DNA of 12,752 nucleotides from Woeseia sp. (GTDB lineage: Bacteria; Pseudomonadota; Gammaproteobacteria; Steroidobacterales; Woeseiaceae): contig QIHS01000006.1 of the NCBI GenBank assembly GCA_003229095.1, positions 1-12,752 of the forward strand, read 5' to 3'. Below the pieces are notes generated by a model. It searched no databases and was not told the DNA's origin. It saw only the letters and a list, made by a program, of their open reading frames with translations. This document shows, in pieces, positions 1-7,314 of the stretch. Made by a program: the position numbers and the translations under genes. How positions within the stretch are numbered: the stretch's first letter is position 1; each line of letters opens with the position of its first letter.

Positions 1-432
1 TGGATGGCACTGGACATTCTCTACGTACAGGCCCCCAGAATCCTGCTGTTTACTTTGCTGATTGTCTGGGCCGCTGATATCGGCGCCTATTTTGCCGGCA
101 AGAAGTTTGGCCGGGTTAAACTCGCGCCCAAAATCAGCCCGGGAAAGTCCTGGGAGGGGGTACTGGGCGGGCTGGCAGCCGTCATGCTGCTCACCGTTGC
201 CGGTAGCCAGGTGCTGGACATCAAAATGGCTGTGCTGATTCCTTTCTGCCTGGCAGTCACCTTGTTGTCTGTCGTTGGCGACCTGACCGTCAGCATGTTC
301 AAGCGAAGCGCTGACGTTAAAGACAGCGGCTCTTTATTTCCGGGCCATGGTGGCGTGCTGGATAGAATCGACAGCGTGACCGCGGCGGCGCCGTTGTTTG
401 CGCTGGCACTGGGTTGGATCGGATTGCAATGA
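1..432 (+). CDS. cdsA: CdsA, phosphatidate cytidylyltransferase (CDP-diacylglycerol synthase), C-terminal part
   Basis: This inner membrane enzyme makes CDP-diacylglycerol from CTP and phosphatidic acid, the branch point of bacterial phospholipid synthesis. The reading frame is open from the first base, so the gene begins before the window; 143 residues are visible, roughly the C-terminal half of a protein usually about 270 long. The family signature is complete near the end: SMFKRSADVKDSG, followed by PGHGGVLDRIDS (about 291-378), with the conserved K-R, K-D, H-G-G and D-R-x-D residues. KISPGKSWEG (about 130-160) is another conserved CdsA segment. Hydrophobic membrane segments flank both. 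The stop codon overlaps a possible ATG (ATGA, 429-432), the arrangement expected when a coupled gene follows, but no recognisable gene does. The next recognisable gene is rseP. The identification is secure; only the true start is unknown. Confidence 0.96.
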   Translation, partial: WMALDILYVQAPRILLFTLLIVWAADIGAYFAGKKFGRVKLAPKISPGKSWEGVLGGLAAVMLLTVAGSQVLDIKMAVLIPFCLAVTLLSVVGDLTVSMFKRSADVKDSGSLFPGHGGVLDRIDSVTAAAPLFALALGWIGLQ

Positions 433-631
433 GTTTTTTATTTAGACAATGGTCTGCATGGAAATTTGATGTCGTTCAGCGAACGTTAATAGAGGGGCTG
501 TCAGAATGGGCAGGAACGCGGTTCGGGCGGGGCGGCACTCACAAACAAACAACGGGCGCAGTAAGCGGATCGTCCCGCGGGCATCAAATAATTTATAAGA
601 TACTGATACATACCAAGAAAGGATCTCTTTC
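433..631. other. Spacer between cdsA and rseP without a recognisable gene
   Basis: These 199 bp separate two genes that elsewhere are either adjacent (enterics) or separated by dxr (for example Pseudomonas). I see no trace of a DXR protein such as the N-terminal GATGSIG nucleotide-binding motif in any frame. A 69-codon open frame begins at ATG 429, overlapping the cdsA stop, and runs to 638 across the rseP start. Its product has no family resemblance I can see and carries basic, low-complexity stretches, so I do not call it a gene. An ACAA x3 microrepeat lies at 541-552, and an AT-rich patch at about 585-615 precedes the rseP ribosome binding site. The patch could contain promoter elements, but I find no well-spaced -35/-10 pair. 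Confidence 0.6.
618..623 (+). promoter_or_regulatory. Ribosome binding site of rseP
   Basis: AAAGGA lies 8 nt upstream of the GTG at 632. This supports GTG 632 as the rseP start, which also puts the HExxH motif at the same residue numbers as in E. coli RseP. Confidence 0.7.
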
Positions 632-1984
632 GTGTTGACAATTTTGACCAATATCGTGGCCTTTATACTGGCAATCAGCGTCCTGGTTGCGGTGCACGAA
701 TACGGTCATTTCATCGTCGGTCGCTGGTGCGGTATGAAGGTGCTGCGCTTTTCTATCGGTTTTGGTAAGCCCATCTGGACTTACATCGGCAAGAAAGACA
801 ATACCGAGTTTTGTATCTCGGCCATTCCGCTGGGGGGTTATGTCAAATTTCTCGGTGAGCGCTACGACAATGACGATCCGATCGACCCGGCAGATGAGGG
901 CAGGGCATTCAATCACCGACCCATCTGGAATCGTATTTTGGTTCTGTTAGCCGGGCCTTTCTTCAATTTTCTGTTTGCGTTTTTTGTGTACTGGCTGATC
1001 GCCATGCAGGGTATGCCGACCATACGACCTGTGATCGGGCCGGTTGAGGACGGATCATACGCACAACAGGCTGGGCTTCGGGCAGACGAAATATTGGTGG
1101 CCGTCGGTGACAGGGCAGCGACTGACTGGGGCGTTGCGAGTCTGGCCATTGTCGAGGAGATCGTTGCCAACGGGCAGGTCCCGTTACATGTCGAGACCAT
1201 AGATGGAGAGCGCCGCATGGTGTCGATTGATGTCGGGGACGACCGCAAACGACTGACCGAGCCGGAACACCTTTATACCGGTCTCGGGTTTTCCCGGGGC
1301 CAGCCGCTCGCGATTGCCGAGCAAGTTGTACCCGGACAACCTGCAGAAATCGCAGGACTATTGGACGGTGATCGAATAACCCGCATTAACGATACAGAGG
1401 TCGTTACATTCCGCGACCTGGTCGAAGTTGTTTCTGCATTGCCCAATCAGACCGCAGCATTCACGTTTTTGCGTGATGGGCGGTCGAGAACGCTTCGTGT
1501 GGATGTTGCCGGCGTCGCTACCGCGGACGGCGAGGTTGGCCGTGTGGGAATTGGCGCCAACTACTCGCGGATTTACGGACCGATTTACGGACCGATTGAC
1601 GCGATCGGTCAATCCTACGATCAGACCATTCAGATGACCGTGTCTACCGTCAACTTGTTGGGCAACATGGTGGTCGGTAATGTGTCGATCAAGAATATCA
1701 GCGGGCCAATCAGTATTGCGACCTACGTTGGCGCATCCGCGAGAACCGGCTTGGTCTACCTGTTACAGATAATGGCGCTGATCAGTATTAGCCTCGGCGT
1801 ACTGAATCTCCTGCCGATCCCCGTCCTGGATGGCGGACAGATTCTGTACAACGCCATCGAGGCGCTGAAGGGCAGCCCGCTATCCGAAAAAGCACAGATG
1901 CTGGGTCAGCAGTTCGGCATGGTGGCGTTACTGCTGTTGATGAGTTTCGCCTTCTATAATGACATCGCAAGATTCGTAAACTGA
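632..1984 (+). CDS. rseP: RseP, inner membrane site-2 zinc metalloprotease
   Basis: RseP is an intramembrane protease. In the sigma-E pathway it makes the second cut in the anti-sigma factor RseA after DegS, and it also clears remnant signal peptides. The 450 residues equal the E. coli length. The zinc-binding HEYGH motif lies in the first membrane segment (His22, Glu23, His26), and the third zinc ligand sits in the C-terminal LPIPVLDGGQ motif (Asp400). The segment GRWCGMKVLRFSIGFG after the first helix is typical of the family. Two tandem PDZ domains (about residues 115-200 and 205-300) occupy the periplasmic part, followed by the last membrane helices. The start is GTG 632. A 12-bp tandem duplication gives IYGPIYGP just after PDZ2 (residues 314-321). 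The stop lies 7 nt before bamA, so the two are probably co-transcribed. Confidence 0.97.
   Translation: MLTILTNIVAFILAISVLVAVHEYGHFIVGRWCGMKVLRFSIGFGKPIWTYIGKKDNTEFCISAIPLGGYVKFLGERYDNDDPIDPADEGRAFNHRPIWNRILVLLAGPFFNFLFAFFVYWLIAMQGMPTIRPVIGPVEDGSYAQQAGLRADEILVAVGDRAATDWGVASLAIVEEIVANGQVPLHVETIDGERRMVSIDVGDDRKRLTEPEHLYTGLGFSRGQPLAIAEQVVPGQPAEIAGLLDGDRITRINDTEVVTFRDLVEVVSALPNQTAAFTFLRDGRSRTLRVDVAGVATADGEVGRVGIGANYSRIYGPIYGPIDAIGQSYDQTIQMTVSTVNLLGNMVVGNVSIKNISGPISIATYVGASARTGLVYLLQIMALISISLGVLNLLPIPVLDGGQILYNAIEALKGSPLSEKAQMLGQQFGMVALLLLMSFAFYNDIARFVN
1571..1594 (+). repeat. 12-bp perfect tandem duplication inside rseP
   Basis: The unit ATTTACGGACCG occurs twice head to tail, in frame, and encodes IYGP-IYGP between the second PDZ domain and the following membrane region of RseP. 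The next bases, ATTGACG, begin like another unit. The in-frame length means the protein stays intact. Confidence 0.95.
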
Positions 1985-1991
1985 GTACAAT

Positions 1992-4424
1992 ATGATGAAT
2001 GGAAAAGGCCGAAAATTTGTGAATGCGGAATCGCATCGATTGCAGAAGCATTGCGCGTGGGCGCTTGCATGCCTTTGCATCGCCATTTCGCCCATCTCAT
2101 ACGCGCAGGAATCATTCGTCGTTAGCGACATGCGTGTAGAGGGGCTGCAACGTATTTCCGAGGGCACCGTGTTTAATTACCTGCCCATCAACGTTGGCGA
2201 CACGGTCGATTCGACGCGTGTGCAGGAAGCCATCCGTGCATTGTATGACCAGGCAATATTTGATGACATTGAATTGCGTCGCGACGAAGATGTGCTTGTC
2301 ATTGTCGTCAAGGAGCGACCGTCAATTGAGAATTTTGTCATTGAGGGCAATAAGGACATCAAGACCGAAGACTTGATGGAGTCACTGCGCGGTGTCGGTC
2401 TTTCAAGGGGGCGAACATTCGACCGCTCGGTTCTCGACAACGTGCAGCAGTTCCTGACCGAGCAATACTACAACCGCGGCAAGTACGCGGTTGAAGTCGA
2501 AACCGCAGTGACTGAGCGCCCGAATAATACGGTCGGCATTCGAATTGATGTGAAAGAGGGTGATCGAGCGAAAATTCGACAGGTCAACATTGTTGGCAAT
2601 CACAGTTTCGATGAGGCTGACATTCGCGGCGGCTTCATACTGGACACCGCCAACTGGCTGTCCTGGTTTCGCCAGGACGATCGTTACGCAAAGGAATCCC
2701 TTAGCGGCGATCTCGAAACTCTGCGTTCTTTCTATATGGACCGTGGTTACGCAGATTTCCGTGTCGAATCGACGCAGGTCGCGATTTCTCCGAATCGCAA
2801 AGATGTATACGTCACCATTAATATTCACGAAGGCCAGATGTACACTATTTCCGATGTCAAACTTGTCGGCGATATGGTGGTACCCGAACAGACATTGCGA
2901 TCGATGGTTTTGGCGCAGCCGGGTTCAATATTCAGTCTGAGGTTGTTGACAGCGTCGGCCGAATTTATGTCTTTCCGGATGGGCGAAGAAGGATATGCCA
3001 ATGCCGAAATTGAACCTGTACCCGAACTGGACCACGAATCACAAGAAGTCGCTGTAACGTTTTTCATTAACCCCGCCAGTCGTGTTTATGTTCGCCGGAT
3101 AAATTTTAACGGCGTCGACCAGATCGACGATGATGTATTGCGCCGTCATATGCGCCAGATGGAAGGGGCATACCTGGCTAACCGGCTCGTCGACCGGTCC
3201 AAGATCAATTTGCAGAGACTGCCCTATGTCGAGGGTGTTGAAGTTGAGACCGCGGCTGTGGATGGCAGTCCGGATATGGTGGATGTTGACTTCAACCTCG
3301 AATATCGGATGCCCGGTCAGTTTAGCGGCGGTTTGGGTTACTCCGACGCGCAGAAATTGATGCTCAATGGCAGCATCGTCCACACCAACTTTCTGGGCAC
3401 CGGTGACCGCGTTGCATTGACAGCGAATTCAGGCCGGTTTTCCACCGCCTATTCTCTTTCACATACGGATACTTACAGGACCAAGAACGGAATTAGCCGG
3501 ACGTTGGGCGTAAATTATCGCGATATTACTCAGTTCACCGCGGCGGCATCGGATTTCTCGACGACGAGTTACGGCGCAACGATTGAATACGGCATTCCAA
3601 TTACGGAGCTACAGAGCGTGAGTTTTGGACTGACTTTCAACAGTGCCGAGTTGTTGTCATCAACCAGGAGTACGCAGCAGGCACAGGATTGGGTAACCAA
3701 CAACGGCACGCCATTCGATACTGCCGGCAGGAACGGCATTGATTTCTTTGGCACCCAGTTTGATGTGGCGGAGTTTGTCGTGGGCTGGATCTATGACAGC
3801 CGCAATCGGGCGATATTCGCGGATCAAGGCTCGCGGCAGCAGGTTTTCCTGGGATATGCGGTGCCAGGCAGTGATGTTGAGTTTTTCACTGTGCGCTATA
3901 ACTTTACAAAATACCTGCCGATCTACAAACAATGGACCGTCCGCTTCAATGCGGAACTGGCCTACGGTCAGGCCCTTGGGGATACCACCGCGTTGCCGCC
4001 GTACAAGCAATTCCAAGGCGGAGGACCGCAGTCGATACGTGGCTTCAAGGAGTCCTTCCTGGGTCCCAGAGACAGTTTTGGCAATCCGTACGGCGGAAAC
4101 GTGTTGGCCGCAACGCAACTAGAGCTTATAATCCCGCTGCCCGACAAATTCAGGTCGCAGGCGCGTGCCAGCTTTTTCTACGATGCCGGCAATGTGTTTA
4201 ATACGGGTGAGGTATTATTTACGGATAGACTGGGCAGCCCGGTGACATATAAGCCGGATTTGGCCGATATAAAAACATCGGTTGGAATTGCCGTTCAGTG
4301 GCTTGCGCCGCTGGGCCTGTTCCGCTTTAGTTATGCATTGCCGTTGAACGAGTTTGCGGGTAATGACAGATTTTACGGAGATAGGATCGAGAGATTTCAG
4401 TTCTCCATTGGTAACGCGTTTTAA
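1992..4424 (+). CDS. bamA: BamA, outer membrane protein assembly factor (Omp85 family)
   Basis: BamA is the central beta-barrel of the BAM complex, which folds and inserts outer membrane proteins. The frame encodes 810 residues, the same as E. coli. An N-terminal signal peptide ends at about ISYAQ, with likely cleavage after Ala38. Five POTRA domains follow (about residues 40-110, 112-192, 193-283, 284-365 and 366-442). The barrel runs from about residue 443 to the terminal aromatic (SIGNAF). The diagnostic loop-6 motif IRGF is present (residues 682-685, within GGGPQSIRGF). The start is uncertain: ATG 1992 (or ATG 1995) has a weak ribosome binding site, while GTG 2019 has AAAAGG at 2003-2008 and would give an 801-residue precursor with a more ordinary signal peptide of about 29 residues. 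It sits 7 nt after rseP and 13 nt before skp. Confidence 0.97.
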   Translation: MMNGKGRKFVNAESHRLQKHCAWALACLCIAISPISYAQESFVVSDMRVEGLQRISEGTVFNYLPINVGDTVDSTRVQEAIRALYDQAIFDDIELRRDEDVLVIVVKERPSIENFVIEGNKDIKTEDLMESLRGVGLSRGRTFDRSVLDNVQQFLTEQYYNRGKYAVEVETAVTERPNNTVGIRIDVKEGDRAKIRQVNIVGNHSFDEADIRGGFILDTANWLSWFRQDDRYAKESLSGDLETLRSFYMDRGYADFRVESTQVAISPNRKDVYVTINIHEGQMYTISDVKLVGDMVVPEQTLRSMVLAQPGSIFSLRLLTASAEFMSFRMGEEGYANAEIEPVPELDHESQEVAVTFFINPASRVYVRRINFNGVDQIDDDVLRRHMRQMEGAYLANRLVDRSKINLQRLPYVEGVEVETAAVDGSPDMVDVDFNLEYRMPGQFSGGLGYSDAQKLMLNGSIVHTNFLGTGDRVALTANSGRFSTAYSLSHTDTYRTKNGISRTLGVNYRDITQFTAAASDFSTTSYGATIEYGIPITELQSVSFGLTFNSAELLSSTRSTQQAQDWVTNNGTPFDTAGRNGIDFFGTQFDVAEFVVGWIYDSRNRAIFADQGSRQQVFLGYAVPGSDVEFFTVRYNFTKYLPIYKQWTVRFNAELAYGQALGDTTALPPYKQFQGGGPQSIRGFKESFLGPRDSFGNPYGGNVLAATQLELIIPLPDKFRSQARASFFYDAGNVFNTGEVLFTDRLGSPVTYKPDLADIKTSVGIAVQWLAPLGLFRFSYALPLNEFAGNDRFYGDRIERFQFSIGNAF

Positions 4425-4427
4425 GGA
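4423..4427 (+). promoter_or_regulatory. Ribosome binding site of skp, overlapping the bamA stop
   Basis: AAGGA overlaps the last two bases of the bamA TAA and lies 10 nt before ATG 4438. It selects that ATG over in-frame starts further upstream inside bamA (4354), and the chosen start also gives a clean signal peptide. Confidence 0.7.
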
Positions 4428-4437
4428 TTGGTTTTTT

Positions 4438-4983
4438 ATGAATGTTGCAAAAAATACCCTGGTTAGTGCAATTAGTGCAATTGGTGGAATGGCGCTGGTC
4501 TTCCTGTTTAGTGCGTCTGCGTATGCACAGGAAATCAAAATTGGTGTCGTAAATATCCCGGAACTGATGGAACAGGCTCCCCAGGCGCGCGTAGCGATGA
4601 CTGCTCTGGACGAAGAATTCAAACCGCGGCAGCGCGAAATCGTTGCTCGAACTACAGAGCTTCAGGAGCTGACTGCGAAAGTGCAACGCGACCTTGCGGT
4701 CATGGGCGAAACCGAACGCAGTAACGCCGAGAAAGAGTTGCGTAGTCTGCAGCGCGAAGTAACCCGCCTGCAAACCGAGTATCGCGAAGACCTTAATCTT
4801 CGTCGAAACGAAGAGTTGGGCAATTTGCAGCGTGCCTTGCTGAGGGAAGTGCAGGACTATGCCCAGGCAGCTGGTTTTGACCTGGTCGTCGGTGACGGCG
4901 TGCTGTTCATGAGTGACAACGTTGACATTACCGAGAATGTATTGCGGTCGATGGAGGCAAATTTCCAGGCGGCCGGCAACTAG
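4438..4983 (+). CDS. skp: Skp/OmpH family periplasmic chaperone
   Basis: Skp is a trimeric periplasmic chaperone that holds unfolded outer membrane proteins after Sec export and passes them to BAM. The product has 181 residues, somewhat longer than the E. coli protein (161). The signal peptide covers residues 1-30 and ends ASAYA, with the mature protein beginning QEIKIGVVN. The conserved GVVNIPELM strand follows, then a long charged alpha-helical stretch (about residues 55-145, rich in Glu, Arg and Gln) that fits the coiled-coil tentacles. The C-terminal part (about 140-178, with GFDLVVGDGVLFMSDNVDIT) completes the trimerisation body. Identification rests on this architecture and on the position between bamA and lpxD, since Skp sequences are poorly conserved. 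A frame extension upstream to 4354 is open but lies inside bamA and is not used. Confidence 0.9.
   Translation: MNVAKNTLVSAISAIGGMALVFLFSASAYAQEIKIGVVNIPELMEQAPQARVAMTALDEEFKPRQREIVARTTELQELTAKVQRDLAVMGETERSNAEKELRSLQREVTRLQTEYREDLNLRRNEELGNLQRALLREVQDYAQAAGFDLVVGDGVLFMSDNVDITENVLRSMEANFQAAGN
4463..4489 (+). repeat. 9-bp tandem repeat in the skp signal peptide
   Basis: TTAGTGCAA occurs twice in tandem (4463-4480), followed by the imperfect copy TTGGTGGAA (4481-4489). It encodes a repeated S-A-I in the hydrophobic core of the signal peptide and keeps the frame. Confidence 0.8.
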
Positions 4984-5060
4984 CGACTGCTGAAGTCACA
5001 CGCTTACGGCGTACACAGATGTTAAACGCCGGATTAATGTGCTTTTGCAATAGTCCGGGC

Positions 5061-5068
5061 TAAGGAGA
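5061..5068 (+). promoter_or_regulatory. Strong ribosome binding site of lpxD
   Basis: TAAGGAGA lies 5 nt before TTG 5074. It is the strongest Shine-Dalgarno match in the window and is the reason for accepting a TTG start for lpxD. It ends a 90-nt gap after skp (4984-5073), in which I see no clear terminator or promoter. Confidence 0.85.
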
Positions 5069-5073
5069 TCTGT

Positions 5074-6099
5074 TTGGCCAGAAATCTGGGAGAGCTGGCC
5101 GCGCAATTTGGCTGCGAGCTGGTGGGTGATCCAGAGGTCACCGTGACGGAAGTTGCGACGCTTGCCAACGCAGGTGCCGGTCAACTGAGTTTCTTCTCCA
5201 ACAAAGCCTATCTGAAGCAGCTGCGGGCAAGCAAAGCAGCTGCTATTTTGCTGCATCCTGAATATGCGGACGAATGTCCGGTTGCCGCATTGCTTAGCGA
5301 TGACCCCTACCTGGACTACGCTCGGTTCGCAGCCGTGTTGCATCCGCCAATCACTATTAGCGCGAGTGTTCATGCATCTGCGGTCGTGTCATCTGGCGCA
5401 TCGGTCGATTCTTCTGCGCAGATTTCTGCCAATGTCACCATTGGCGAAGATACCGTTATTGCACAAGGCGTTCACATTGCACCAGGCGTCGTGATCGGTC
5501 CGCGTTGCAACATCGGCAAGCAGTCGCGCGTGCACGCGAATGCAACGCTGGTACAGGATGTGACCGTCGGTGAGAGATGCATTATTCACCCCGGTGCCGT
5601 TATCGGCTGCGATGGCTTTGGCAACGCTCGCAGCGCTGAAGGATGGGTCAAAGTACCGCAAGTGGGCGGCGTTCGGATTGGCAATGACGTTGAGATCGGC
5701 GCCAATACGACAATCGATCGTGGCGCGATAGACGACACGGTTATCGAAGACGGTGTCCGGCTCGATAACCTGATCCAGATTGCCCACAACGTTCAAGTCG
5801 GCGCACATACCGCGATGGCGGCGTTTAGTGGCGTTTCGGGTAGCACAGTGATCGGTCAACGCTGCATGTTTGCTGGCCAGGCGGGCATCGTCGGTCACAT
5901 CACAATTTGCGACGATGTTGTTATCGGTGGCGCAACGATGATCACCAAGAATATCGTTGAACCAGGTTTCTATACAGGTAGTTTCCCTGGCGAGAAAGAT
6001 CGTGACTGGAAACGAAAGGTGGCCCGATTCAGGCGCATGGACGATCTGGTGCGGCGAGTAAGCGTACTTGAAAAAAAGGTGAATAAAACGCGTGACTGA
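5074..6099 (+). CDS. lpxD: LpxD, UDP-3-O-acylglucosamine N-acyltransferase
   Basis: LpxD performs the third step of lipid A synthesis, transferring a 3-hydroxyacyl chain from ACP to the 2-amino group of UDP-3-O-acyl-glucosamine in the cytoplasm. The 341 residues match the E. coli length exactly. An N-terminal uridine-binding domain (about residues 1-100, with GQLSFFSNKAYLKQL) is followed by a left-handed beta helix of hexapeptide repeats (about 105-300). The active-site histidine is His238 in the motif QIAHNV, equivalent to E. coli His239. A charged C-terminal helix (about 310-340, ending in RVSVLEKKV) fits the family. The start is TTG, chosen because of the strong ribosome binding site 5 nt upstream and the correct N-terminus. 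The last 8 nt overlap fabZ. Confidence 0.97.
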   Translation: MARNLGELAAQFGCELVGDPEVTVTEVATLANAGAGQLSFFSNKAYLKQLRASKAAAILLHPEYADECPVAALLSDDPYLDYARFAAVLHPPITISASVHASAVVSSGASVDSSAQISANVTIGEDTVIAQGVHIAPGVVIGPRCNIGKQSRVHANATLVQDVTVGERCIIHPGAVIGCDGFGNARSAEGWVKVPQVGGVRIGNDVEIGANTTIDRGAIDDTVIEDGVRLDNLIQIAHNVQVGAHTAMAAFSGVSGSTVIGQRCMFAGQAGIVGHITICDDVVIGGATMITKNIVEPGFYTGSFPGEKDRDWKRKVARFRRMDDLVRRVSVLEKKVNKTRD

Positions 6100-6544
6100 C
6101 TGGTCGACATTGGACGCCAAAAAAATCATGGAGGCGTTGCCGCATCGCTATCCGTTTCTGCTCATTGATAAGGTGCTGTCGTGTACAGCAGGTGAATCAA
6201 TCACGGCGGTCAAGAACGTCACCAGCAATGAACCATTTTTCCAGGGGCACTTCCCCGGTAACCCCGTGATGCCAGGCGTGTTGGTCATTGAGGCGATGGC
6301 ACAGGCTGGCGGTGTGCTTTCGCATGTGACGATGATCGATGTCGAACCGAAACCACTGTTTTTTCTGGTTGGCGTAAACAACGCTCGTTTTCGCCGTACT
6401 GTATTGCCGGGAGACCAATTGATTGTGGAGGTCGAAGTAGAGCGCGTGAAACGCGGCATCTGGTTTTATAAGTGCACAGCGAAAGTCGATGGCAAACTTG
6501 CTGTTGCGGCAGACATCATGTGTGCGCCGGGTGGTGAGCGTTGA
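6092..6544 (+). CDS. fabZ: FabZ, (3R)-hydroxyacyl-ACP dehydratase
   Basis: FabZ dehydrates 3-hydroxyacyl-ACP in the elongation cycle of type II fatty acid synthesis. It competes with LpxA and LpxD for the same hydroxyacyl-ACP pool, which explains its place between them. The 150-residue hot-dog fold protein is one residue shorter than E. coli FabZ. LPHRYPFLLIDKV is the family N-terminal motif. The catalytic pair is His53 (FFQGHFPG) and Glu67 (PGVLVIEAMAQ). GTG 6092 is preferred because it gives the usual N-terminal length; ATG 6128 would remove 12 residues and leave almost nothing before the conserved motif. The gene overlaps lpxD by 8 nt and lpxA by 4 nt, suggesting translational coupling. 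Confidence 0.97.
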   Translation: MTDWSTLDAKKIMEALPHRYPFLLIDKVLSCTAGESITAVKNVTSNEPFFQGHFPGNPVMPGVLVIEAMAQAGGVLSHVTMIDVEPKPLFFLVGVNNARFRRTVLPGDQLIVEVEVERVKRGIWFYKCTAKVDGKLAVAADIMCAPGGER

Positions 6545-7314
6545 GCATTCATGCAACAGCGATTGTTTCGGCATCGGTGCGCATTGCCGATGATGTCACC
6601 ATCGGTCCTTATTCGATTGTTGGCGATGATGTGGAGATCGGTTCCGGCAGCCGAATAGAAAGTCACGTCGTCATCAATGGTCCGACCAGCATCGGCGAAA
6701 ACAATCGTATCCACCAGTTCGCATCCATTGGCGACGACCCGCAGGACAAAAAGTATCGCGATGAGCCAACCCGATTGGAAATTGGCAATGGAAACACCAT
6801 CCGCGAATACTGCACCATCAGCAGGGGCACGATTCAGGACCAGGGGGTCACCTCGATCGGCGATGACAACTGGATCATGGCCTATGTGCATATCGCGCAT
6901 GATTGCCGCGTTGGCAGCCACTGTATATTTGCGAACAACGCCACGCTGGCAGGGCATGTGCACGTCGGTGATTGGGCAATATTTGCGGGTTTCACCGGCG
7001 CTCACCAGTTTTGTCGCATCGGGGCGCATGCGTTTCTGGGTATGTACGCAGGCACCAGCCGGGATGTACCGGCTTACACGATGGTCGGCGGACAACCACC
7101 GTCACCCAAAGGTATTAATTCAGAAGGATTGAAGCGGCGTGGTTTTGACAGCGATCAAATTCGTAACATCAAAAACGCCTACCGCATTGTCTATCGTCGT
7201 GGTCTTAAACTCGCCGAGGCGGTAGCCCAGCTGGAATTGCTTGTCGCAGATCAGCCTGAACTGAAGATTTTCATCGAGTCTCTCAACGCGTCCGATCGCG
7301 GAATTTTGCGTTAG
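6541..7314 (+). CDS. lpxA: LpxA, UDP-N-acetylglucosamine O-acyltransferase
   Basis: LpxA starts lipid A synthesis by moving a 3-hydroxyacyl chain from ACP to the 3-OH of UDP-GlcNAc. The 257 residues (E. coli 262) form a left-handed beta helix of hexapeptide repeats (about 1-185) and a C-terminal helical domain containing GLKRRGF. The catalytic base is His120 in HIAHD (E. coli His125). The Lys of QDKKY, the His of LAGHV and the His of GAHQFC match other conserved active-site residues. The acyl-chain ruler position (E. coli Gly173) is Met168, in GAHAFLGMYAG, which in Pseudomonas restricts the enzyme to C10 chains. The start is TTG 6541: an in-frame stop lies at 6535-6537, and the family N-terminus begins directly at this codon. 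The frame overlaps fabZ by 4 nt (TTGA) and lpxB by 1 nt. Confidence 0.97.
   Translation: MSIHATAIVSASVRIADDVTIGPYSIVGDDVEIGSGSRIESHVVINGPTSIGENNRIHQFASIGDDPQDKKYRDEPTRLEIGNGNTIREYCTISRGTIQDQGVTSIGDDNWIMAYVHIAHDCRVGSHCIFANNATLAGHVHVGDWAIFAGFTGAHQFCRIGAHAFLGMYAGTSRDVPAYTMVGGQPPSPKGINSEGLKRRGFDSDQIRNIKNAYRIVYRRGLKLAEAVAQLELLVADQPELKIFIESLNASDRGILR

Noticed and set aside
635..669. TTGACA and TATACT resembling a sigma-70 promoter at the start of rseP
   Set aside because: The spacing is 23 bp instead of about 17, and both boxes lie inside the coding sequence after the start codon.
3660..4118. Long antisense open frames opposite bamA, lpxD, lpxA and dnaE
   Set aside because: They overlap well-identified conserved genes, have no family resemblance or start context, and follow from the codon composition of the sense strand.
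4354..4437. Upstream extension of skp inside the bamA 3' end
   Set aside because: The ribosome binding site at 4423-4427 and the signal peptide beginning at ATG 4438 fix the start. The extension is a shadow of bamA.
5029..5058. CCGGA/TCCGG hairpin upstream of the lpxD ribosome binding site
   Set aside because: A 5-bp stem with a 20-nt loop is expected by chance and has no T-run.
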